Assembly: GCF_037914945.1 (NCBI RefSeq)
Contig: NZ_CP149787.1
Span: forward strand, 1,922,001-1,986,000
Source of the DNA: Haloterrigena sp. KLK7
Lineage (GTDB): Archaea; Halobacteriota; Halobacteria; Halobacteriales; Natrialbaceae
Reading direction: 5' to 3'
Length of the DNA: 64,000 bases
Shown one piece after another: positions 35,333 through 42,263 of this stretch (positions within the stretch are counted from its first letter, which is position 1; each line of letters begins with the position of its first letter). Both the position numbers and the translations under genes were made by a program. The notes under the pieces were generated by a model that worked only from the letters and a program-made list of their open reading frames with translations, was not told the origin of the DNA and did not search any database.

Positions 35333-36640
35333 ATGCGGTTATCATCCGCTGTTGCCCTCGCCCTGGCGTTCCTCCTTGCTGCGCTCACCGTCGGGACGGT
35401 CGTCGTCGCTCCGGTGACGGCTGCAGCCCCTAGCACAGACGGATCTTCCGCTTCTTTCCAGTCCCAACCCACCGCGTCTGCCCTCGAGTCGTCGGTACAA
35501 GACGGCAATGAGTACAATCCGGAACGAGCCGATACCTGGCAGGTAATCCGTCTCAATGTGACTGAAAGCGGTGACGTCCGCTGGACGATCGAGAGTCGAT
35601 TCTATCTCTCGGCCAACGAAACCGACGCCTTCGAACAGTACGCCGAGGCCGTTTCGAACGGCGACCGCGGTGGTGGTTATGACGTCGATCAATATGACCA
35701 GTTCCGTGTCGATGCCGAACGCTCTACCGGTCGCGAGATGGCTTTCGAGAACGAACGTTGGAATGAGCCGCGGACGGAGCCCCTCGTTAGCGAGGGTTCG
35801 GGCAGCGACGACCGGAAACTGGGTATTATTTCCTACTCGTTCACTTGGACGAACTTCGCAACCGTTGACGACCAGCGGATCCACTTCGGCGACGCGTTCG
35901 TGACCGACAACGGCGTTTGGCTCCCCTTCCTCGATGACGGTCAGCGATTGGTCATCGAGTCGCCAGCTAACTACGGCATCGACACTGCACCTGCGGAGGT
36001 CCAGAACGGGGCCGTCGTTTACGATGGCTACCTGAATTTCAGTAAAGCGGACTTCCAGATGGTGTTCCTTCGGAGTTCCAGTACGTCGACTCCCGGGGCC
36101 AGTCCCGGACCCGAACCACCCAGCGAGTCAGCGTCGTTCGTCACGGTAGAGCGCGTCGCCGCCGCGTTCGGCGGTTTCGTCCTGGTGATCGTGGTGGCGT
36201 CGCTGGCTATCAGTCGCTACCAGCGGTCGGCGTGGTTCGACGACGCGTCGGCCACCGGCAAGTCTCCCGCCGGTACTGCGCGTCCCCGGTCGACCGAGAC
36301 CGACGGGTCGGGCACTGCCGCCGTCGCGAGGAGGGATGATCCGGCGGGTATCGAACACGAGTTCGACGAAACCGAAGCCGTCAACGACGGCCCCGCCGCG
36401 GATGGTGACGGGTCGATCGACGACGAACTCCTGAGCGACGACGAGCGGGTGCGGCGACTGCTCGAGCGAAACGGCGGGCGGATGAAACAGGCGACGATCG
36501 TCAAGGAGACCGGCTGGTCCGACGCGAAAGTCTCGCAACTCCTCTCGGAGATGGACGACGACGACCGGATCCAGAAGCTTCGGATCGGTCGCGAGAACCT
36601 CATCACCCTTCCGGACGTCGATCCGACCGAGGTCGACTGA
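35333..36640 (+). CDS. Membrane-anchored winged-helix regulator with extracellular domain (DUF7345/DUF7343-like)
   Basis: 435 residues. A signal peptide or first helix (MRLSSAVALALAFLLAALTVGTV) leads to an extracellular beta-rich domain (about 40-270) with WTIESRFYLSANETDAFEQ and FGDAFVTDNGVWLPFLDDGQ. One membrane helix lies near 278-298 (AAAFGGFVLVIVVASLAI). A disordered acidic linker follows, and the cytoplasmic C terminus is a winged helix: DDERVRRLLERNGGRMKQATIVKETGWSDAKVSQLLSEMDDDDRIQKLRIGRENLITLP. This layout fits a one-component membrane transcription regulator, as haloarchaeal families of this kind are usually annotated, though the DNA target is unknown. The ATG at 35333 starts directly at the signal peptide. 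Confidence 0.82.
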   Translation: MRLSSAVALALAFLLAALTVGTVVVAPVTAAAPSTDGSSASFQSQPTASALESSVQDGNEYNPERADTWQVIRLNVTESGDVRWTIESRFYLSANETDAFEQYAEAVSNGDRGGGYDVDQYDQFRVDAERSTGREMAFENERWNEPRTEPLVSEGSGSDDRKLGIISYSFTWTNFATVDDQRIHFGDAFVTDNGVWLPFLDDGQRLVIESPANYGIDTAPAEVQNGAVVYDGYLNFSKADFQMVFLRSSSTSTPGASPGPEPPSESASFVTVERVAAAFGGFVLVIVVASLAISRYQRSAWFDDASATGKSPAGTARPRSTETDGSGTAAVARRDDPAGIEHEFDETEAVNDGPAADGDGSIDDELLSDDERVRRLLERNGGRMKQATIVKETGWSDAKVSQLLSEMDDDDRIQKLRIGRENLITLPDVDPTEVD

Positions 36641-36701
36641 TCCCCGCCGGACCGACAGCGTGGTCGGTTACGACTAGTTGACGCTCGTCGTCGATTCGTT
36701 T

Positions 36702-37445
36702 TCAGTTGTTTCCGTCCGTTCCTGACTCGTTAGCGGAGGTACCGTCCGTCTCCGACTCGTCATCAGCGCTATCGTCCGTCCCCGGATCGAAATCGACCTC
36801 CGTCGAATCGGCGTCGTAGATGTCGTCCCAGTCCTTGTCCTCGTCCATCAGGAAGACCTCGACGGTCAGCGATCCCTCGCCGAACTCCTCGATTCCGGCC
36901 GGTCGGACGTCGATGTGGAACGTGCCGTTCTCTTCCATCCGGACCTCGCCCGTCCGCTCGACGATCTTCCGGTTATCCGGTCCCTCGTTGATCTTGACGA
37001 AGAAGTACGGCTCGCCGATCACGTCGCCGTGTTCGGGCGGATCGACGTTCTCCATACTCGTGTTGGCGACGACCTCGAGGTTGAAGTTCGAGTAGCCGTC
37101 ACCGTCTTCGGCGGGTTCCGTATCGACGACCGAGATGTCTTCGATCCGGTCTTCGCGCTTGTTCTCTAGCGGCCGGTTCGGCTCCTCCGGCGGCCGCCAC
37201 TCCGCGGTCGCCGTATCGTCTTCGTCGGCGGGGTCAGTCGCCTCGTCTTCGTCGGTGGTGTCCGTCACGTCCGTCCCGGTTCCGTTGCCATCTTGGGCGT
37301 TACCGTTCTCCGACGTGATGTTCGTCTCGTTCTCTGCGTTCGTCTCGTTGGGCGAGTCGTCGGTCGTTACCCCCTCGAGGGCGGCACACCCTGACAGGGC
37401 CACGAGCAACGCAACCGCAACGACAGCGAGCGTTCGGAATTGCAT
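36702..37445 (-). CDS. Secreted lipoprotein of unknown function
   Basis: 247 residues with a lipoprotein signal ending in VALSGC (lipid-modified Cys20). The next 80 residues are an acidic, Thr/Asn-rich linker with several sequons (NETNAENETN). A folded beta domain lies about 95-220 (EDISVVDTEPAEDGDGYSNFNLEVVANTSM onward), and an acidic tail ends the protein. The start at 37445 places the signal at the N terminus; an earlier in-frame codon adds ten unlikely residues. It converges on the membrane regulator gene with a 61-base gap. No family is recognised. Confidence 0.75.
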   Translation of the reverse strand: MQFRTLAVVAVALLVALSGCAALEGVTTDDSPNETNAENETNITSENGNAQDGNGTGTDVTDTTDEDEATDPADEDDTATAEWRPPEEPNRPLENKREDRIEDISVVDTEPAEDGDGYSNFNLEVVANTSMENVDPPEHGDVIGEPYFFVKINEGPDNRKIVERTGEVRMEENGTFHIDVRPAGIEEFGEGSLTVEVFLMDEDKDWDDIYDADSTEVDFDPGTDDSADDESETDGTSANESGTDGNN

Positions 37446-37758
37446 CGTGACCGGTCGTACCGAGGCGTGGCCCATTATTACAATCCCGATAAGTGTCGTT
37501 TTCCGAAACGAGGGATACTGTTGATTATACGCGCTCGAGCGGCTACTACGGAGTAATTGAACGCAGCGAAACGATCATTATGGGGTTCACAAGCGGCGCG
37601 AATCGGACGGCCGACGGGTCTTCGACGGGGTCGCTCGCTTCGCTTGCGAACCGCTCTTCAGAAACGCTCGGCCAAAACGGCCCCGCTCACTCGCTTCGCT
37701 CGCTGGCGAGACGCACACGAAAACGGGAGAACGCCGCGACGTCAGTCGTGCGGGGGCG
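37446..37758. other. Intergenic region with degenerate palindromes
   Basis: No gene is supported. The stretch 37605-37730 holds imperfect inverted words such as gtcgctcgcttcgcttgcga and cactcgcttcgctcgctggc, of the same style as the hairpin-rich middles of the dispersed repeats, but without their head or tail. Confidence 0.5.
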
Positions 37759-38754
37759 TTACGCCAACGGCGTCCGCTCGACGACCTGCCCGTCGTACGT
37801 CGGGTACTGCTCGACGATTTCGCCGTCCTCGAGGTCGCCCTCTTCGATCATCTCCTCCAAGAGCCACCAGGCGACCTCGACGTGGTTCGTTTTGACGGTG
37901 TAGAACTCCTCGGGCACGCCGAGGGCTTCGAACTCTTCTGGTTCGGCGCGGGTCTTACCGTAGACGAGCGTGCCGTCGTCGGTGATGTCGTCGAACTCGC
38001 GGCGGATGTTCCGCGCCATGCGTTTGAGTCGGCGGCGGTGCTGGGCCGCGTCCTTGAACACGGAGGTACAGAAGTAGACCTTCTCGTGGTCGCCCATCAC
38101 CTCGAGGATCTCCTCGCGGGAGCCCTCGACGGCGCTCATGTGGTCCTCCTTGAGCTCGAATCCCTGTTCCTGCATCCGACGGTAGTTCCCGTCGCTCATC
38201 TCGAACTCGTTGACGTTACAGAAGTCGGCGGCGCCCTCGTCTAAGAACTCGAGGAACTCCTCCTCGGCACGGATACCGGGGATTTCGAAGGCGGGGGTCA
38301 GCCCCTCCTCGCGAGCGACGTAGAGGATCTCCTCCCACTCGGTCCCGTGGAGGTCGCCCCACTGTTCGTACGGCGGGTGGAAGCGAATCTCGTCGAGGCC
38401 GGCCTCCGAGAGGCGGCGCATGTTCTCGCGGCCGCCGGTGATGCCCGTATAGAGGTGGGTGTGGTGGTCCTCGCCGAACTCGTCTTTCAGCAGTTCGAGG
38501 TAGTGGCAGGTCCGATCGAGGGCCTCCTGGGGCTCGCCGCCGGTGATCGACGTCCCCAGCGCGTCCATGCGCTTTGCCTCCGTGATGACGTCCTCGTCGT
38601 CCTCGACGAGGCGTTCGTTGGCGTAGACGTCGGTGACGTTCTTGCGGTTCTCGCCGAGGGGGCAGTAGAAGCAGTCACGCTGGTCGCAGTAGCCGTAGAC
38701 GAACAGCACCATCTTGCCGCCTTTCGCGCACTGCTCACAGCCCTTCGAGATCAT
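37759..38754 (-). CDS. Radical SAM protein related to pyruvate formate-lyase activating enzymes (COG2108-like)
   Basis: 331 residues. The N terminus carries GCEQC (Cys6, Cys9) and then the presumed cluster motif YCDQRDCFYCPLG: Cys23-x4-Cys28-x2-Cys31, one residue longer than the canonical CxxxCxxC. SAM-binding GGEP is present in SITGGEPQEALDRTC, and the barrel includes HLYTGITGG and GLDEIRFHPP. The reaction is unknown. The start at 38754 puts the Cys motifs near the N terminus and has a TATA-like element (minus strand gcttttgtg, 38778-38786) about 28 bases upstream. It is divergent from the DUF373 gene. Confidence 0.82.
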   Translation of the reverse strand: MISKGCEQCAKGGKMVLFVYGYCDQRDCFYCPLGENRKNVTDVYANERLVEDDEDVITEAKRMDALGTSITGGEPQEALDRTCHYLELLKDEFGEDHHTHLYTGITGGRENMRRLSEAGLDEIRFHPPYEQWGDLHGTEWEEILYVAREEGLTPAFEIPGIRAEEEFLEFLDEGAADFCNVNEFEMSDGNYRRMQEQGFELKEDHMSAVEGSREEILEVMGDHEKVYFCTSVFKDAAQHRRRLKRMARNIRREFDDITDDGTLVYGKTRAEPEEFEALGVPEEFYTVKTNHVEVAWWLLEEMIEEGDLEDGEIVEQYPTYDGQVVERTPLA

Positions 38755-38959
38755 TCGAGGAAACGTAATGGTCCGACTCACAAAAGCCGTGCGAAACGCG
38801 GTTCCCGCTCGTCTCGTCACCGTGGGCCGCTGTCCCGCGGCACGTGCCACCGCGATCGGCCCCGTCTCGAGAGCCGCTCGGTCTTCCCTCTCGAGGGTCG
38901 TCCGGGGAATTCTGTCGTCCCCAGAAGATGGAAATACCCCGCGGTCGAACGTTCGATAG

Positions 38960-40081
38960 ATGCTGCTTGTCCTCTGTGTCGACCTCGACGACGACCTCGG
39001 TCGCAAGACCGGCTTCTCGACGCCGGTGATCGGTCGCGACCCCGTCGAGGAGGCGGCCGTCGCGCTGGCGACCGAAGACCCGGAGGACTCCGACGTCAAC
39101 GTAATCTTCCAGGGGTTACACGTCTACGACGATCTCGCCGACCGCGACGAGAGCGTCGAGGTCGCCGTCGTCACCGGCAACGACGAGGGCGACGTGAAGG
39201 CCAACCGCGAGGTCGGCGACGAGGTCGATACGGTCCTCGCGAGTCTCTCGACGGCGGAGGACGTCACCGCGCTCGTGGTCACCGACGGCGCCCAAGACGA
39301 GTCCGTCATCCCGATCATCCGCTCGCGGGTCCCCATCGACGGCGTCCGTCGCGTCGTCGTTCGACAGGCCCAGAACTTGGAGTCGATGTACTACACGATC
39401 AAGCAGGTGCTGAACGATCCGGAGACGCGGGGGACGGTGTTGATCCCGCTCGGCATCCTCCTGTTGATCTACCCGCTCGCCCTCGTCGGGACCGTCCTCG
39501 ACATGCCCGGATTCGTGCTGGGGACGACCTCGGCGCTGCTGGGGCTGTATCTCATCTCCAGGGGACTCGGGCTGGGCGACCGCCTCGACGCCGCCGTCGA
39601 GCGCGCCCGCCGGTCGCTGTACGCCGGTCGGACGACCCTGCTCGCCTACGTCGTCGCCGCCGCCCTGTTCGCCCTCGGCGGCGTCAGCGGCCGGAACGAA
39701 CTCGAGGCCGTCCGCGAGGCGACGCCCGGTGAGGTCGGCGTTCCCGTGATGCTCTCCGCGCTCGTCTACGGGTCGATCCAGTGGATCGCCGCCGCGGGGG
39801 TCACCACCAGCCTCGGACAGATCACCGACGAGTACATCGCCGGCTCCCTCGAGTGGCGCTACCTCAACGCGCCCTTCTACGTGCTCTCGATCGCGATCGT
39901 CCTCTACGCGGTGAGCGCGTTCTTCCTCGGCGAGGTCGGGATCAGCTTCCTCGCGACGGCGCTGACAATCGGCACGCTCCTGGGAATCGCGAGCACCCTC
40001 GCCTTCGCCGTGGTCGAATCCCGGTACGCGGACGACGACGCCGAGGACGCGAGCGGGACGCGGTCGGCCGACCGCGTCTGA
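38960..40081 (+). CDS. DUF373 family membrane protein
   Basis: 373 residues. The N-terminal 150 or so form a soluble alpha/beta domain beginning MLLVLCVDLDDDLGRKTGF and containing VTGNDEGDVKANREV and ALVVTDGAQDESVIPII. About six membrane helices follow (near 155-176, 183-205, 222-240, 257-280, 295-315, 322-348). This is the archaeal DUF373 architecture; the function is unknown. The acidic C-terminal tail is short. It diverges from the radical SAM gene, and an alcohol dehydrogenase gene follows 94 bases downstream on the same strand. Confidence 0.88.
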   Translation: MLLVLCVDLDDDLGRKTGFSTPVIGRDPVEEAAVALATEDPEDSDVNVIFQGLHVYDDLADRDESVEVAVVTGNDEGDVKANREVGDEVDTVLASLSTAEDVTALVVTDGAQDESVIPIIRSRVPIDGVRRVVVRQAQNLESMYYTIKQVLNDPETRGTVLIPLGILLLIYPLALVGTVLDMPGFVLGTTSALLGLYLISRGLGLGDRLDAAVERARRSLYAGRTTLLAYVVAAALFALGGVSGRNELEAVREATPGEVGVPVMLSALVYGSIQWIAAAGVTTSLGQITDEYIAGSLEWRYLNAPFYVLSIAIVLYAVSAFFLGEVGISFLATALTIGTLLGIASTLAFAVVESRYADDDAEDASGTRSADRV

Positions 40082-40175
40082 CCCTCGCCATCGTCGTTCC
40101 GCTCGAGTCGGTCGGTCGCGTCACCGGTCGAGACACCCCAAAGCTTCATTCCTCCGGTCGGCCTCGGCTTCCCCC

Positions 40176-41294
40176 ATGGAGATCGATGCAGCGGTCGTCG
40201 AGGAGGAGGGCGGCTCGTTCGATATCGAGTCCGTCGAACTCGAGTCACCGCAGGACGACGAGGTACTGGTCCGCGTCGTCGGGGCCGGCGTCTGTCACAC
40301 CGACCTGATCGTCCGCGATCAGCTGTATCCGACGCCGTTGCCCGCGGTATTGGGTCACGAGGGGTCCGGCGTGGTCGAATCGGTCGGTTCGAACGTGAGC
40401 AGCGTCGAGTCCGGCGATCGCGTGGTGTTGAGTTTCGACTACGATGACGACTGTCACAGCTGTCGCGACGGCCATCCCGCCTACTGCGAGTCGTTCTTCG
40501 AGCACAACTTCGGCGGCCAGCGACCCGAAGACGGCACGTCGCCGCTCTCGCGGGACGGCGAGCGAATCAGCGGCCGATTCTTCGGGCAGTCGTCGTTCGC
40601 GACCCACGCCATCGCGACCGAGCGCAACGTGGTTCCGATCGAGGACGGCGGCGACGTCCCGCTGGAACTGCTCGGCCCGCTGGGCTGTGGGATTCAGACC
40701 GGCGCCGGCGCCGTCATCAACTCGCTGGATCCGCAGGCCGGATCGTCGATCGCGGTCTTCGGAGCCGGCTCCGTCGGCCTCTCGGCGGTCATGGCCGCGG
40801 ATCTGAAGGGCTGTACGGAAATCGTCTCGATCGATCTGAAGGAGAACCGGCTGGAGAAAGCCGCCGACCTCGGCGCGACCGAGACGATCGACCCCGGATC
40901 GGTCGACGACGTCGTCGCGACCGTCAGCGAACGCACCGACGGCGGTGCCGATTACGCGCTCGAGACGACCGGCGTCGCGGACGTCGCCGAACAGGCGGTG
41001 GCGACGCTCACGCAACGCGGGACGCTCGGTCTCGTCGGCGCGCCGCCGCTGGGGACCGAAGCGAGCTACGACGTCAACGACCTCATCCTCAACGGGCGCT
41101 CGATTACGGGGATCGTCGAAGGCGATTCGAACCCGCAGGAGTTCATTCCCGACCTCGTCGATCTCTACCGACAGGGTAAGTTCCCGTTCGACGAACTCGT
41201 CACCTACTACGACTTCGACGAGATCGAACAAGCCGTCGAGGACTCCGAGAGCGGCGAGACGATCAAGCCCGTGTTGCGGATGAGCGAGCCCTGA
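40176..41294 (+). CDS. Zinc-dependent alcohol dehydrogenase (aryl-alcohol type)
   Basis: NAD(P)-dependent medium-chain dehydrogenase, 372 residues. Catalytic zinc ligands are Cys40 (GVCHTDL), His61-Glu62 (GHEGSG) and a later Cys in GPLGCGIQTGAG. The Rossmann motif GAGSVGLSAVMAA and the acidic SIDLKENRL that follows suggest NAD rather than NADP. The structural-zinc lobe has Cys93, Cys96 and Cys104 only; the position of the first usual Cys is Asp90. The GxxxGAGAVxN arrangement and DPQAGSSIAVFG resemble benzyl-alcohol dehydrogenases, but the substrate is not certain. Confidence 0.88.
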   Translation: MEIDAAVVEEEGGSFDIESVELESPQDDEVLVRVVGAGVCHTDLIVRDQLYPTPLPAVLGHEGSGVVESVGSNVSSVESGDRVVLSFDYDDDCHSCRDGHPAYCESFFEHNFGGQRPEDGTSPLSRDGERISGRFFGQSSFATHAIATERNVVPIEDGGDVPLELLGPLGCGIQTGAGAVINSLDPQAGSSIAVFGAGSVGLSAVMAADLKGCTEIVSIDLKENRLEKAADLGATETIDPGSVDDVVATVSERTDGGADYALETTGVADVAEQAVATLTQRGTLGLVGAPPLGTEASYDVNDLILNGRSITGIVEGDSNPQEFIPDLVDLYRQGKFPFDELVTYYDFDEIEQAVEDSESGETIKPVLRMSEP

Positions 41295-41357
41295 TCGCTC
41301 GAGGGTCCCGCCTCCGTAGTGCCGATCGGTCGTGTCGACCGTAGCCGCTGCGTTCGG

Positions 41358-42200
41358 CTACTGTTCGCGCTCGACGACGAACTCCGCCAGTTCGACCAGA
41401 TAGTTTCGGGCCGTCGGGTCGGCGACCTCGACCCGATCGAGGGCCTCGATCGCTCGGTCCGATTCGGCTCGAGCGCGGGCGTTGGCCTCGTCGGGGGTGA
41501 GATCGGTCACCTGAACGACCGACGGTCGCTCGAGGGCGGCGTCGTGGCCGGTCGGCTTACCCAGTTCGTCGGGGTCGGCGACCGCGTCCAGGACGTCGTC
41601 GCGGATCTGAAAGGCGACCCCGACCCGTTCGGCGTACTCGCCGAGCGCTTCGACGGTGACCGCGTCCGATCCGGCGGCGATCGCCCCCAGTTCCGCGGCG
41701 GCGCGAAACAGCGCGCCGGTCTTCCGTCGCGCCAGGGTCATGTACTCGGCCTCGGTCTCGGGCTCGGCGGACAGCTCCGTCGCCTCGCCGATGCCGAGTT
41801 CGACCATCGCCTCGGCGACGACGCGGGTGGCGTCGGGATCGGACGAGAAGAGGGCGAAGGCCTCGCCGAGCAGGCCGTCGCTCGAGACGATCGCCGGGCC
41901 GTAGCCGAACTCGGCCCAGGCGCTGGTCGTCCCGCGGCGAAGCTCCGAGCGGTCGATGATGTCGTCGACGACCAGCGACGCGCTGTGAACGAGCTCGATG
42001 CCGACGCCGAAATCGATCGCCTCCTCGGCCCGGCCGCCGACGGTCTCACAGGCCAGCACGGTCACCATCGGACGGACGCGCTTGCCGCCGGCGAGCGCCG
42101 TGTGGCGCACTTCGTCTCTGAGCGCGTCCGGCTCGAGGCCGTCGACTACCTCGACGAGCCGCTCCTCGATCAGCGCCCGACGACGCTCCAGCAATTCCAT
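41358..42200 (-). CDS. Polyprenyl diphosphate synthase (short-chain isoprenyl)
   Basis: Condenses isopentenyl diphosphate with an allylic diphosphate; in archaea such enzymes feed membrane lipid and quinone synthesis. 280 residues, slightly short for the family. Motifs: GGKRVRP near residue 38, the first Asp-rich motif DDIIDRSELRRG, ARRKTGALFRAAAELGA, and the second motif FQIRDDVLD followed by GKPTGHD. The first motif is the archaeal DDxxD without extra residues. Chain length cannot be fixed from this. ATG 42200 is preferred to GTG 42203. It converges on the alcohol dehydrogenase gene. Confidence 0.88.
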   Translation of the reverse strand: MELLERRRALIEERLVEVVDGLEPDALRDEVRHTALAGGKRVRPMVTVLACETVGGRAEEAIDFGVGIELVHSASLVVDDIIDRSELRRGTTSAWAEFGYGPAIVSSDGLLGEAFALFSSDPDATRVVAEAMVELGIGEATELSAEPETEAEYMTLARRKTGALFRAAAELGAIAAGSDAVTVEALGEYAERVGVAFQIRDDVLDAVADPDELGKPTGHDAALERPSVVQVTDLTPDEANARARAESDRAIEALDRVEVADPTARNYLVELAEFVVEREQ

Positions 42201-42263
42201 CACACGCGCTTAGGACGGGGGTGAAAAGTACGTGACGGTTTAGCGGTGGAGTGGTTGGGCCGC

